From Pseudomonas proteolytica (GTDB lineage Bacteria; Pseudomonadota; Gammaproteobacteria; Pseudomonadales; Pseudomonadaceae): a stretch of DNA of 64,000 nucleotides. Shown one piece after another: positions 38,457-48,065 of the stretch (within the stretch, counting starts at the first letter, position 1; each line of letters opens with the position of its first letter). Under the pieces are notes generated by a model. That model made no database searches. It was not told where the DNA came from and saw only the letters and a list, made by a program, of their open reading frames with translations. Where the stretch lies: assembly GCF_007858275.1 (NCBI RefSeq), contig NZ_VFEV01000002.1, positions 186,001 to 250,000 of the forward strand. The letters run 5' to 3'. A program made the translations under genes and the position numbers.

Positions 38457-39890
38457 ATGCAGCCTGTGACTCTTTCCACCCCCGAAGCCGACAAGGCCGG
38501 GGACCTGCCAGCAGGCGCCAGCCTGCGTGGCTGGCTCGACCATTTGCAGCGCCGGCAGCGTTTGACAATGATACGTCCCGGCGTGGACCTGCGTTTCGGC
38601 GTTGCAGCGATTGCCAATCGTCTGGACGGCAAGAGCGCTTCACTGTTCCCCCAGCCGGGCGGCCATTCGATCGCGGTGGTGTCCGGTCTGTTGTCCGACC
38701 GGCAGTGGATGGCCGAGGCCATGGGCGTGGAGTCCGCTGAAGTGTTGGCGCGTTTCGAGGCGGCCAGCCTCAATCCCCTGCCGTGGCGCGAAGTCAGCGA
38801 TGCAGTTTGCCAGCAAGTGGTGCATCGCGAGATCGACCTGAATCGACTGCTGCCAATTCCCACCCACAACGAGCACGACAGCGGCCCTTACATCACTGCT
38901 GGCCTGTTGATTACCCGCAACCCGCGCACCGGGGTGCAGAACGTTTCGATTCACCGCTTGCAGGTGAGCAGCCCAAATCGCCTGGGCGCGCTGCTGCTGC
39001 CACGCCATGCGCTGGCCTTCTTTCAGGAAGTCGAGGCGCTGGGTGAGGATCTGGAGGTGGCGGTGGTCATTGGGGCTGATCCGCTGACCTTGCTGGCATC
39101 CCAGGCCATCGTGCCCATCGATCACGACGAACTGGAAATTGCCGGTGCGCTGCATGGCCGTCCGCTGGCAGTAACGCGTTGTGTGACCAACCAGATTCGC
39201 GTACCTGCCGATGCCGAGATCGTCATCGAGGGCCGGTTGCTGGCCAAGGCGCGGGAGATGGAGGGCCCGTTCGGCGAGTTTCCGCAGTACTACGGCGAGC
39301 GCGCCGAACGCCATGTGATCGAAGTCGACGCCGTAACCCATAGTCACGACCCGATCTTTCACACCATCGTCGGCGGCGGCCTGGAACACTTGCTGCTCGG
39401 CGGCATCCCGCGGGAAGCGACCATGCTTGCGCACTTGCGCCGCAGCTTTCCGTGCGTGCGTGACGTGCACCTGAGCAAGGGCGGAGTGTGTCGTTATCAC
39501 CTTTATGTGCAGATCGACAAACGCTCCGAAGGCGAGGGCAAGAACGTCATCCTCGGCGCGCTGGGCGGTCACTACGACATCAAGCACGTCACCGTGGTGG
39601 ATATGGATGTGGACATTCATGACCCCATCGAAGTCGAGTGGGCTATTGCCACCCGTTTCCAGGCCGACCGCGACCTGGTGCTGATCCACGAATCCCAGGG
39701 CTCGAAGCTCGATCCGTCCACCCGCGACGGTGTCGGCTCGAAGATGGGCTACGACGCCACGGTGCCGCTGTCGGCACCGACCATGCGCTTCAAGCGAATC
39801 CAGGTGCCGGGCCAACAGGAAGTCGAGCTCGACAAGGTGGCGCACGCGGCACCGCAGGATTGGCAGTGCGTGCTCCAGAAGCACGATTGA
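38457..39890 (+). CDS. hmfF: UbiD-family decarboxylase, probable 2,5-furandicarboxylate decarboxylase
   Basis: A 477-residue prenyl-FMN-dependent decarboxylase. The UbiD active-site segment reads AREMEGPFGEFPQYYG (Arg-Glu-Glu motif), and the metal/phosphate-binding N-terminal region NVSIHRLQV is present. The UbiX-type gene at 45398 would supply the prenylated flavin. In Cupriavidus, HmfF with HmfG removes one carboxylate from 2,5-furandicarboxylate to give 2-furoate, which feeds hmfD. Another aromatic or heteroaromatic acid cannot be excluded. Confidence 0.75.
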   Translation: MQPVTLSTPEADKAGDLPAGASLRGWLDHLQRRQRLTMIRPGVDLRFGVAAIANRLDGKSASLFPQPGGHSIAVVSGLLSDRQWMAEAMGVESAEVLARFEAASLNPLPWREVSDAVCQQVVHREIDLNRLLPIPTHNEHDSGPYITAGLLITRNPRTGVQNVSIHRLQVSSPNRLGALLLPRHALAFFQEVEALGEDLEVAVVIGADPLTLLASQAIVPIDHDELEIAGALHGRPLAVTRCVTNQIRVPADAEIVIEGRLLAKAREMEGPFGEFPQYYGERAERHVIEVDAVTHSHDPIFHTIVGGGLEHLLLGGIPREATMLAHLRRSFPCVRDVHLSKGGVCRYHLYVQIDKRSEGEGKNVILGALGGHYDIKHVTVVDMDVDIHDPIEVEWAIATRFQADRDLVLIHESQGSKLDPSTRDGVGSKMGYDATVPLSAPTMRFKRIQVPGQQEVELDKVAHAAPQDWQCVLQKHD

Positions 39891-39968
39891 ACCCGGAGGC
39901 CGCTGGTGTTTAGCGGCCTGTTCCCGATAGTTCCAACCAGCTCAAGACACGTCTTGTGTGAGGCAACC

Positions 39969-41318
39969 ATGACCACGACAACAACAACTGCACCGCCAAC
40001 CAGCGCCGCTACCGACACACCGCAGATTCCACCGGGAAAGGCCTTGCTTGCGGCATTTGCCTCGACATTCGGCTGGGCGCTGGATTTGTTTGACCTGTTC
40101 ATTCTGCTCTACGTGGCGCCGATCATCGGCCGTATGTTCTTCCCCTCGGACACCCCGACACTGTCGCTGGCCGCGGTGTATGCCTCGTTCGCCGTGGCCT
40201 TGCTGGTGCGTCCCCTGGGCTCGGCGATCTTCGGCGCGTATGCCGACAAACACGGGCGCAAGCGTGCGCTGATGGTGTCGATGGTCGGCGTCGGTATTTC
40301 CACGGCACTGTTCGGCGCCTTGCCCACCATTCATCAGGCCGGCATATTGGCCCCGATACTGTTTCTGCTATTGCGGGTGATTCAGGGCATTTTCGTTGGC
40401 GGCATCGTGGCCTCCACTCACACCATCGGCACCGAATCCATCTCGCCGCGCTATCGCGGCCTGATGTCCGGGTTGATCGGTGGTGCCGGTGCCGGCATGG
40501 GCGCGCTGTTGGCGTCGTTCACTTACCTGGTGTTGTCGGAAATTTTCCCCGGGGATGAATTTGACGTCTGGGGCTGGCGCTTCATGTTCTTCTGCGGGCT
40601 GCTCAGCACGTTTTTCGGGCTGGTGATGTTCCGCTATCTGGAAGAAACCCCGGTCTGGCAGCAACTGCAACAAGCGCGCAAGACCAAGGGGCCGGCGGTA
40701 GTGGTCGTGTCGCCGCTCAAGCGTCTGTTTGGTCGCGAGTACCGCAGCGTGATGCTGGTCAATCTGCTGATTACATTCGGCGGCGGAGCAACGTATTACC
40801 TGGCCTGCGGTTATCTGCCGACCTTGCTCAACGTGGTCGCCAAAGTGCCCCATACGCAAACTTCGCAGATGCTCATGTACGGGTCGGTGGCAACCATTGT
40901 CGGAGCACTGGCCTTCGGTTACCTGAGTGACCTGATCGGTCGCAAGAAGACCTTCATGCTACTGGGTGTGATTAACCTGGTGAGCTTGCCGATGATGTTC
41001 CTCGGTGTCGCCGAGCCGGGTTCGCTGACCCGCACTGCGCTGTATTGCGTGGGCATCGCCTTCATGGGCGGGGCGATCATCGCGCCGATCCTGATCTTCC
41101 TCAACGAACGCTTCAGCACCGAGCTGCGCGCCAGCGGCACAGGATTGTCCTGGAACATCGGTTTCGCCCTCGGTGGAACCATGCCGACCTTTGTGTCCCT
41201 GTTCAGCAGCAGCCCCGCGCAGATCCCCATGGTACTGGCGATTTTCGCCGCCGGCCTGTCGGTGATCTACCTGATCGGCAGCGTGGTGATTCCGGAAACC
41301 CAAGGCAACTTCAAGTGA
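39969..41318 (+). CDS. MFS transporter (aromatic/organic acid type)
   Basis: A 449-residue permease with 12 predicted segments. The first is FASTFGWALDLFDLFILLYV, and the loop 2-3 motif GAYADKHGRKRALM is the classical MFS signature; a second copy GYLSDLIGRKKTF is in the C-terminal half. The start at 39969 gives MTTTTTTAPPTSAATD; an earlier frame has no ribosome site. Probably a proton-coupled furan acid importer, inferred from context. Confidence 0.83.
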   Translation: MTTTTTTAPPTSAATDTPQIPPGKALLAAFASTFGWALDLFDLFILLYVAPIIGRMFFPSDTPTLSLAAVYASFAVALLVRPLGSAIFGAYADKHGRKRALMVSMVGVGISTALFGALPTIHQAGILAPILFLLLRVIQGIFVGGIVASTHTIGTESISPRYRGLMSGLIGGAGAGMGALLASFTYLVLSEIFPGDEFDVWGWRFMFFCGLLSTFFGLVMFRYLEETPVWQQLQQARKTKGPAVVVVSPLKRLFGREYRSVMLVNLLITFGGGATYYLACGYLPTLLNVVAKVPHTQTSQMLMYGSVATIVGALAFGYLSDLIGRKKTFMLLGVINLVSLPMMFLGVAEPGSLTRTALYCVGIAFMGGAIIAPILIFLNERFSTELRASGTGLSWNIGFALGGTMPTFVSLFSSSPAQIPMVLAIFAAGLSVIYLIGSVVIPETQGNFK

Positions 41319-41329
41319 AGGAGATGGCA

Positions 41330-42088
41330 ATGAACAGATTGACCGGCAAGGTCGCTATCGTCACCGGCGCGGCCCAAGGTATCGGCGCCACCTACGCCAA
41401 GGCGCTGGCGGCCGAGGGCGCGAAGGTGGTGCTCTGCGATTTGAAGGCGCCTGACGAAACCGCTGCCGCGATCCGCAACAAGGGCGGTACGGCCCTGGCA
41501 ATCGCTTGCGACGTGACCGACGGTGCCGCGGTGCAAGCCATGGTCGAGGAAGCCGTGGCGCAGTTCAGCGGTGTGCACGTGCTGATCAACAACGCGGCGT
41601 TGTTCGCCACCCTGGAACTCAAACCTTTCGAGCAGACCAGCTCGGCGGAATGGGACCGGATCATGGCAGTCAACGTGCGCGGTTCCTTCGAGTGCGCGAA
41701 GGCGGTAATGCCGGTGATGCGCCGTCAGGGCTACGGCAAGATCGTCAATATTGCCTCGGCAACGGCTTTCAAAGGCGCGCCGATGATGGCGGCGTATGTC
41801 GCGTCGAAGGGCGCGGTGATTGCCCTGACACGCTCGATAGCGCGCGAAGTCGGCGACGCCGGCATCCGCTGCAACTGCCTGGCCCCCGGCCTGACCATGA
41901 GCGCCAACGTCCAGGCCAACGCCGCCTGGGCCGGCGACATCGTGCGCAACAACATCGCCAGCCGCTGCATCAAGCGCGAGGCGGTACCGGAAGACCTGGT
42001 CGGCGCGCTGCTGTTTCTGGCCAGCGCCGACAGCGATTTCATGAGCGGCCAGACTGTGGTGGTCGACGGCGGCTCGGTGACCCACTGA
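41330..42088 (+). CDS. Short-chain dehydrogenase/reductase
   Basis: A 252-residue SDR. The NAD-binding motif is TGAAQGIGA, NNAA follows, and the catalytic Ser, Tyr, Lys are in NIASATAFKG and YVASKG. GAAGGAG lies six bases before the ATG at 41330. It lies 11 bases after the MFS gene. A role in oxidising furfuryl or HMF alcohol groups is possible but not shown. Confidence 0.85.
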   Translation: MNRLTGKVAIVTGAAQGIGATYAKALAAEGAKVVLCDLKAPDETAAAIRNKGGTALAIACDVTDGAAVQAMVEEAVAQFSGVHVLINNAALFATLELKPFEQTSSAEWDRIMAVNVRGSFECAKAVMPVMRRQGYGKIVNIASATAFKGAPMMAAYVASKGAVIALTRSIAREVGDAGIRCNCLAPGLTMSANVQANAAWAGDIVRNNIASRCIKREAVPEDLVGALLFLASADSDFMSGQTVVVDGGSVTH

Positions 42089-42137
42089 TAGGGGGAGTCC
42101 ATGCGCAGCCGATATTTCATTGAAAGGGTAAACCGTT

Positions 42138-42926
42138 ATGAATCGTGAACAACAAATCGTTGAGCGTTCGCACGCATACCGCGAGAGCTATCGTGCGTCC
42201 ACACCCAAGTGGTATCGCGGCGAAATGCACCTGGCTTTCACCCTGCTGTTCACCGGCGGGGTGCTCTGGTACTGCGCCAGCCAGATTGTCGATGCGAGCT
42301 GGCAGGAGTGGTTGCTGGTGGTAGTGCCGATGTTCCTGTTCGGCAATTGGGCCGAATGGGCGGGCCACCGTTATTTGCTACACAGCCCGAGGAGCTGGCT
42401 CAAGCCGGCCTACAAGCGGCATGTCGCCACCCACCATCAGTTCTTCTCGCACAAGACGCTGGACTATCACGGCCATCAGGATTGGCGCGCTCTGCTGTTT
42501 CCCCCATTCGCTCCGGTGTTGTTCGTGATGGCCGCGCTGCCGCTGGCCCTGCTGCTGGGCACGTTATGGACGGCCAACGCCGGCTATATCGCAATGTTGA
42601 CGATGGCGGCCTACTTCCTGATGTACGAAGGCCTGCACACGCTGTCGCACCTCGAGCATCCGCTGCTCGATGCCATGCCGCTGGTCAACACGGTGCGCCG
42701 CATGCATGTCCTGCATCACAACCCGGACTTCATGCACACGCGCAATTTCAACCTGACCTTTCCGATCTGCGATGCACTGTTTGGCACCAGCGACTTGAAC
42801 AAGGGCGTGCTGGGCACGCTGTTCAATGGCATGTCGGATGCGGCGCGCAAACCCGAGGACCAGGCTCGCGTTGATGCGCAGCAGGTCGAGCGCGCGTCCA
42901 AAGCGGCTACCGAACACCAGCTCTGA
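42138..42926 (+). CDS. Fatty acid hydroxylase / sterol desaturase superfamily membrane protein
   Basis: A 262-residue integral membrane protein with the diiron histidine clusters HRYLLH, HVATHHQ and HTLSHLEH plus HVLHHN, spread between four hydrophobic segments. Such enzymes insert oxygen at aliphatic positions. What it does in a furan cluster is unclear; it might attack a substituent of a furan or protect the membrane from lipid-like products. It is co-directional with the SDR and aldehyde dehydrogenase genes. Confidence 0.83.
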   Translation: MNREQQIVERSHAYRESYRASTPKWYRGEMHLAFTLLFTGGVLWYCASQIVDASWQEWLLVVVPMFLFGNWAEWAGHRYLLHSPRSWLKPAYKRHVATHHQFFSHKTLDYHGHQDWRALLFPPFAPVLFVMAALPLALLLGTLWTANAGYIAMLTMAAYFLMYEGLHTLSHLEHPLLDAMPLVNTVRRMHVLHHNPDFMHTRNFNLTFPICDALFGTSDLNKGVLGTLFNGMSDAARKPEDQARVDAQQVERASKAATEHQL

Positions 42927-42997
42927 CAGCGACTCAATGAGCGGTCGGTTCTGGTGGTCGACCGCTGCTCGCTGACCCACGGAATACCGGAGGACTC

Positions 42998-44440
42998 ATG
43001 CAAAGCAGACATTTCATCGATGGGCAATGGACCGACGCGGGACATTGGGCGGACAGCTTCGACCCGGCCAGCTGCGAGTTGATCGGCCGCTTCGCCGATG
43101 GCGGCGAAGCCGAGGCGCAAGCGGCGGTCTCCGCCGCCGCGCGCGCCTTCGCCAACCCGCAGTGGTCACAGAATCCGCGCCTGCGTCAGCAATTGCTGCT
43201 GGATTGGGCCGCAGGCCTCAAGGCACGCCAGGAGGAACTGGCGCAGCTGCTCACCCGCGAGAATGGCAAGGCCCTGGTGCAATCGCGCGGCGAGATAGCC
43301 GGGGCGATTTCCGAGATTGTCTATTATGCCGGTCTGGCCCGACACAATCCCGGCCATGTGATGGAGGTGGCGCCTGGCGAGTTCTCCAACATGCTGCGTG
43401 AACCGGCCGGGGTCGCGGGGCTGATCATTCCATGGAATGCCCCGGCGGTGCTGCTGGTGCGCGCCCTCGCCCCGGCATTGGCGGCCGGCTGCACCGCGGT
43501 GATCAAGCCGGCGCCGCAGACCGCGCTATTCAACGCGGCCATGCTCGAGCCGCTATTCGCCCTACCGGGCCTACCGGCCGGCGCGGTCAACCTGTTCGCT
43601 GAAACTGGGCATGTCGGCGCGGCGTACCTGGTGGCTTCGCCGCTGGTAGATGTGCTCAGCTTTACTGGCTCCACCGCAACCGGCCAGCGCATCATGCAAG
43701 ACGCCGCAGCGACCATGAAGAAGCTGTCCCTTGAACTCGGCGGCAAATCCTGTTGCCTGGTCTTCGAGGATACCGACGTCGAGGCTATCGCACCGAAACT
43801 GGCGGCAGCAGCAACCATCATTTCCGGCCAACAGTGCACCGCCGCACGGCGCGTGCTGGTGCAGGCCAGCCGTTTTGCCGAGATGAAACGTGCGCTCAGT
43901 GCCGCGCTCGGCGAAATCCGCCTGGGCCACGGTTTGGAGGCGGCGACGCAAATGGGCCCGCTGATCGACTGGCAGTCGCGCGACAAGGTCGAGAGGCGCA
44001 TCGCCGAGGCGCTGGACTGTTGCGACGAGGTGCTGCTGGCCGGCGGCCGCCCGGATGGCGCGCTGAGTCAGGGCGCCTTCCTCGCCCCTGCACTGATCGC
44101 CCACCGCGACAGCGGCGCGTTCTTCTGCCAGGAGGAAATCTTCGGCCCGTTGCTGGTGCTGGAGTCCTTCGAAGATGAAGCCGAGGCAGTAGCGCGCGCC
44201 AACCATACCGAGTTCGGTCTGTCGGCGAGTGTCTGGACCGGGCAGGGCGCTCGCGCCTGGCGTGTCGCTCGGGCACTGCGCAACGGTACGGTGTGGCTGA
44301 ACGACCACAACAAATTGTTCGCCGAGGCGGAAACCGGTGGCTACCGCAAGAGCGGCCTGGGGCGCTTGCATGGCGTCGATGCGCTGCTGGATTTCAGCGA
44401 GCTCAAACACATTTATCAGAACGTCGGCACGCTCGGTTGA
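42998..44440 (+). CDS. NAD(P)-dependent aldehyde dehydrogenase
   Basis: A 480-residue enzyme. The glutamate motif is LELGGKSCCLV, the catalytic cysteine is in GQQCTAARRV, and the C-terminal motif EEIFGPLLVLESF is intact. CGGAGG precedes the ATG. In this setting it may oxidise furfural, hydroxymethylfurfural or a related aldehyde to the acid. Confidence 0.88.
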   Translation: MQSRHFIDGQWTDAGHWADSFDPASCELIGRFADGGEAEAQAAVSAAARAFANPQWSQNPRLRQQLLLDWAAGLKARQEELAQLLTRENGKALVQSRGEIAGAISEIVYYAGLARHNPGHVMEVAPGEFSNMLREPAGVAGLIIPWNAPAVLLVRALAPALAAGCTAVIKPAPQTALFNAAMLEPLFALPGLPAGAVNLFAETGHVGAAYLVASPLVDVLSFTGSTATGQRIMQDAAATMKKLSLELGGKSCCLVFEDTDVEAIAPKLAAAATIISGQQCTAARRVLVQASRFAEMKRALSAALGEIRLGHGLEAATQMGPLIDWQSRDKVERRIAEALDCCDEVLLAGGRPDGALSQGAFLAPALIAHRDSGAFFCQEEIFGPLLVLESFEDEAEAVARANHTEFGLSASVWTGQGARAWRVARALRNGTVWLNDHNKLFAEAETGGYRKSGLGRLHGVDALLDFSELKHIYQNVGTLG

Positions 44441-44460
44441 GCGCGCACGCGAGGGTGACC

Positions 44461-45414
44461 ATGGAGCTGCGCCATCTGAAGTATTTTACCTGCCTTTATG
44501 AGGAAGGCTCCGTCACCCGGGCTGCGCAGCGCTTGAATATCGTGCAACCGGCGTTGTCGATGCAGATCGCCAGGCTTGAGGAAGAACTCGGGCAGACGTT
44601 GTTCGAGCGCAGCTCCAAGGGCATGGCGCCGACCGAGGCCGGCGATCAGGCTTATCGTTTGTTCATGCCGATTCTTGGCCAGCTGCTGGCGGCGCGTCAG
44701 GCCCTGATCGACCGTAGCGGCCAGATCGGCGGACGCATCAGTGCCGGGCTGATCGCGTCTGCCGCCAACAACGCGTTGGCCAGCACCCTGGCGCATTTCG
44801 TCGAGCATCAGCCACAGGTTGAATTGAGCGTCACCTCGGGCTACAGCCAGGAGTTGATCGCGAAGGTCCTGACCGGCGTGCTGGATTTCGCGGTCATCAA
44901 CCAAAGCTTTCAGCATGAGCACCTGATCGGCCACGACATTTTCGATGAGGAGCTACTGGTCGCCACCGGTGCAGCCAATCGCCTTAACGGAGCGTTGCCC
45001 TTGCCGTTGGCCAGTCTGGCGGGATTCAAACTGGTGCTGCCCTCGCGTCGTCACGGGCTGCGTATGGTCATCGACCAGCACCTTGCCGCCCAGGGCATTG
45101 AAGTCACCCCGCAGTTGGAGGTGGACGATCTGGCGGTCATTGAGGACTTCTTGCGTCGCAGCGACTGGGTCAGCGTGCTGCCGGCAACCGTCTTGCATCG
45201 CGGATTGCACGAAGGCGCGTTGCGCGCCTATCCGCTGGCCGCGCCGGGGATCAGCCGGCGCATGGTCTGTGTGCACGACGCCCGTCGACCACTGACCCCG
45301 GCGGCAATGCTGTTCATCGAGATGATCGGCAAAACCATGACCACCGCACTCGACGCCATCCATTTCTACAAAGAAGGCCCGATAGAGGAAGGCGACCATG
45401 AGCGTTCCCAGTAA
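44461..45414 (+). CDS. LysR-family transcriptional regulator
   Basis: A 317-residue regulator. The helix-turn-helix reads GSVTRAAQRLNIVQPALSMQ, followed by a substrate-binding domain. It starts 20 bases after the aldehyde dehydrogenase stop and overlaps the UbiX-type gene by 17 bases, an unusual co-directional placement for a LysR gene. It may control the hmf genes in response to a furan acid. Confidence 0.87.
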   Translation: MELRHLKYFTCLYEEGSVTRAAQRLNIVQPALSMQIARLEEELGQTLFERSSKGMAPTEAGDQAYRLFMPILGQLLAARQALIDRSGQIGGRISAGLIASAANNALASTLAHFVEHQPQVELSVTSGYSQELIAKVLTGVLDFAVINQSFQHEHLIGHDIFDEELLVATGAANRLNGALPLPLASLAGFKLVLPSRRHGLRMVIDQHLAAQGIEVTPQLEVDDLAVIEDFLRRSDWVSVLPATVLHRGLHEGALRAYPLAAPGISRRMVCVHDARRPLTPAAMLFIEMIGKTMTTALDAIHFYKEGPIEEGDHERSQ

Positions 45415-46021
45415 TAGCCGGCCGCAGCGGCTGATCGTAGGAATTTCCGGTGCCTCCGGCGCCGTTTATGGCGTACGTCTACTGGAGCTGTTGCGCGACA
45501 CGCCGATTGAAACCCATCTGGTGGTCAGCAAGTCGGCGCTGATTACTTTGGCCCATGAAACCGAGATGTCCTGGTCTCAGATCAAGACCCTTGCTGACGT
45601 TAGCTACATCAATCAGGACATCGGCGCGGCAATTGCCAGTGGCTCGTTCAAAACCATGGGCATGATCATCGCGCCGTGTTCGATACGCAGCCTGTCAGAA
45701 ATTGCCAGCGGCGTGACCTCAACGCTGCTGACCCGCGCCGCCGACGTGGTGCTCAAGGAGCGCCGGCGCCTGGTGCTGATGGTTCGCGAGACGCCACTGC
45801 ACCGCAATCACCTGCGCAGCATGACCGAGTTGGCTGAACTCGGTGCGGTGATCGCGCCGCCAGTGCCTGCGTTCTATGCCAAGCCGACCAGCCTGGATGA
45901 CATGATCGATCACACTGTAGGAAGGGTGCTGGATATGTTCGATATCGAACTGGGTGTCGTCCGTCGCTGGCGCGAACGACCGGAGCGCGTAGCAACGCTG
46001 GATGAGGTGATCGATGGTTGA
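45398..46021 (+). CDS. hmfG: UbiX-family flavin prenyltransferase, probable partner of HmfF
   Basis: A 207-residue enzyme that makes prenylated FMN, the cofactor of UbiD decarboxylases. The FMN site is GISGASGAVYGVRLLELL and further family blocks are PCSIRSLSEIASG, DVVLKERRRLVLMVRETPLH and PPVPAFYAKP. All conserved blocks look complete. A housekeeping ubiX probably exists elsewhere, so this copy is likely dedicated to hmfF. Confidence 0.82.
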   Translation: MSVPSNSRPQRLIVGISGASGAVYGVRLLELLRDTPIETHLVVSKSALITLAHETEMSWSQIKTLADVSYINQDIGAAIASGSFKTMGMIIAPCSIRSLSEIASGVTSTLLTRAADVVLKERRRLVLMVRETPLHRNHLRSMTELAELGAVIAPPVPAFYAKPTSLDDMIDHTVGRVLDMFDIELGVVRRWRERPERVATLDEVIDG

Positions 46022-46037
46022 GTCACATTCGGGGCAT

Positions 46038-46817
46038 TCAGGCGGGGAGGCGCTCCAGGAATTCGCAGATCAGCTGCAAGGTCCGCTCGGTCGCTTCGGT
46101 CTGGGGAAAGTGCCGGCAGTTATCCAGCAACACACAGCGGCACGGCCCAGGCACCTGTCGCTGGATGACCATCAGTTGCTCGGGCGTGGCGTAGTGGTCT
46201 TCGCGACCCTGAATGACCAGCAGCGGCCTTTCGATATAAGCCAACTGCGCTTCGAGATCGTCCAAGGAAAAGTCCGGGTGCAACCAGCTGTCGCTCCAAC
46301 CGTGAAAGGCGCCGTCGACATTGGTCCCATGGTGGCGTGCCAGGCGTTCGCGCAATTCGCCCTGATGCCAAACCTCGGTGGTATGGCGAATGCCATCGAG
46401 GCTCTCGGTCTCGACAATCACGTGAGGCGCCAGTGCAATGCTGCCCAATACGCGGGGATCATTGGCGGCGGCATAGGCGAGGACAATGGAGGCGCCGTCA
46501 CTGTGACCGAGCAAAACCACTTGCGGCAGTTGCAAGGCATCGAGCAATTGCCGCAGTTCACGAGGGCCGTCGCTGCTCAGGTAGTTCAGCGGACGCGGCA
46601 GGGTTACCGGGCTCGATTGCCCATAACCCTGACGACTGTAGGTGACCACACCGCAACCGCTGGCCTGGGCCAGGCGCTGGGGGAAGTCTTTCCATTGATC
46701 GGCGCTGCCGAGGCCTTCGTGCAACAGCACAAGCGTCGGTCGCGATGGGTCAGCCGCAGGAATTTGGCGATATTCCAGGCGCAGCGGCCCAAGTTGCAGA
46801 AATTGTTGTGGCGACAT
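46038..46817 (-). CDS. Alpha/beta hydrolase
   Basis: A 259-residue hydrolase. The nucleophile elbow is LLGHSDGAS, the oxyanion-hole HEGLGSADQWKDFP is near residue 33, and the catalytic histidine is near CRHFPQTEA. It is convergent with hmfG and divergent from the XdhC-type gene. It could cleave an ester or lactone intermediate of furan breakdown, but there is no direct evidence. Confidence 0.85.
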   Translation of the reverse strand: MSPQQFLQLGPLRLEYRQIPAADPSRPTLVLLHEGLGSADQWKDFPQRLAQASGCGVVTYSRQGYGQSSPVTLPRPLNYLSSDGPRELRQLLDALQLPQVVLLGHSDGASIVLAYAAANDPRVLGSIALAPHVIVETESLDGIRHTTEVWHQGELRERLARHHGTNVDGAFHGWSDSWLHPDFSLDDLEAQLAYIERPLLVIQGREDHYATPEQLMVIQRQVPGPCRCVLLDNCRHFPQTEATERTLQLICEFLERLPA

Positions 46818-46907
46818 GTTGAATCAACGATTGAACAAGGTTGCTCGCAGGTTACCGTAAACGTAACCCTGTCTGCAGCACCACGCTTTGCTTGAGGTAC
46901 AGAAAAC

Positions 46908-47879
46908 ATGCGTCATCTCGATGTTCAGGTGATCGACCAGGCACTGCAATGGGCTCGCGCCGGGCAGGCCCAGTGGCTGTGTACGGTGCTCTCCACCTAT
47001 GGCTCGGCGCCGCGTGCGCCGGGGGCGATGCTGGTGACCAATGGCTCGGGCGAACACGTCGGCTCGCTGTCGGGTGGCTGCGTCGAGGAGGAGTTTCTCG
47101 AAAGCCTGACGCGCGGTGAATTACGCGAACCGGCGCAGATCGTCAGTTATGGCGACAGCGTCGAGCAACGCCACCGTCTGCGATTACCCTGTGGTGGCGT
47201 GCTGATCGTGCTGGTCGAGCACCGCGCTGCGAGTCTCGAATGGATCGAGCACCTGGAGAGTCTGCAAGCGGCGTTACTGGGTCAGCGGCGTCTGCTGCGC
47301 CATGTCGAGTTGAGCAGCGGAGCCTTGCGCCTGGACGCAGACATCGGACACGGCAGCGAGCGGGTGCAAGTCGTCGACGAGACGGTGCGCATCAGTGTTG
47401 GCCCTGCGTTGCGACTGATTCTGGCCGGGCTGTCGCCGGTCGCTGAAGTTTGCGCCAGTTTCGCCCGCGCCATCGGCTGCGAAGTCATCGCCTGCGACCC
47501 CCGGGATGAGATGCAGCATGTGCAGCTCGAAGGCGTGGAGATGCAACGCGTGCTGCCCTCGATGTACATCGCCGCTGGTGGTTGCCATGCGGCGACTGCG
47601 GTGGTGGCGCTGACTCACGATCCTCGAATCGATGATCTGGCGCTGATGGAAGCGGTTCACACCCCGGCGTTTTACATCGGTGCCATGGGTTCTCAGGCAA
47701 CCTCGGCCAAGCGCGCCGAGCGGCTCAAGCGCATCGGTGGTCTGACGGATGAACAGATTGCCCGTTTGCACATGCCCATCGGCCTCGATCTGGGCAGCAA
47801 GGCCCCGGCGGAGATCGCTCTGGCGGTGGTGGCCGATATCCTGCGCGCTTATCACGGCAAAGAACGCCATGCCTTGTAA
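46908..47879 (+). CDS. XdhC/CoxI-family molybdenum cofactor maturation protein
   Basis: A 323-residue protein that inserts sulfurated molybdenum cofactor into xanthine-dehydrogenase-type enzymes. N-terminal block LSTYGSAPRAPGAMLV and the GSLSGGCVEEE motif, then the C-terminal Rossmann-like block FYIGAMGSQATSAKR, are typical. The obvious client in this window is HmfABC. Confidence 0.88.
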   Translation: MRHLDVQVIDQALQWARAGQAQWLCTVLSTYGSAPRAPGAMLVTNGSGEHVGSLSGGCVEEEFLESLTRGELREPAQIVSYGDSVEQRHRLRLPCGGVLIVLVEHRAASLEWIEHLESLQAALLGQRRLLRHVELSSGALRLDADIGHGSERVQVVDETVRISVGPALRLILAGLSPVAEVCASFARAIGCEVIACDPRDEMQHVQLEGVEMQRVLPSMYIAAGGCHAATAVVALTHDPRIDDLALMEAVHTPAFYIGAMGSQATSAKRAERLKRIGGLTDEQIARLHMPIGLDLGSKAPAEIALAVVADILRAYHGKERHAL

Positions 47880-48065
47880 GGCGGTTTTTCCGACGAACGT
47901 GGGGGCTGCGAAAGTCGAGGTAGACGCTCGGTCATTCGCGCGCGATAGTGGCCAGCCAAGTCTGGCTGAACCATGGACCGATCGACGGGCTTGAGAAATA
48001 GATAAGCGCCCCGATGATATGCATTGAGGCCGATAACAATATCGGTTCAAGCGAGGAGGAATCTG

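Noticed and set aside
38640..39884. A 414-codon minus-strand frame opposite the UbiD-type gene
   Set aside because: No start signal and no protein-like motifs; shadow of the decarboxylase gene.
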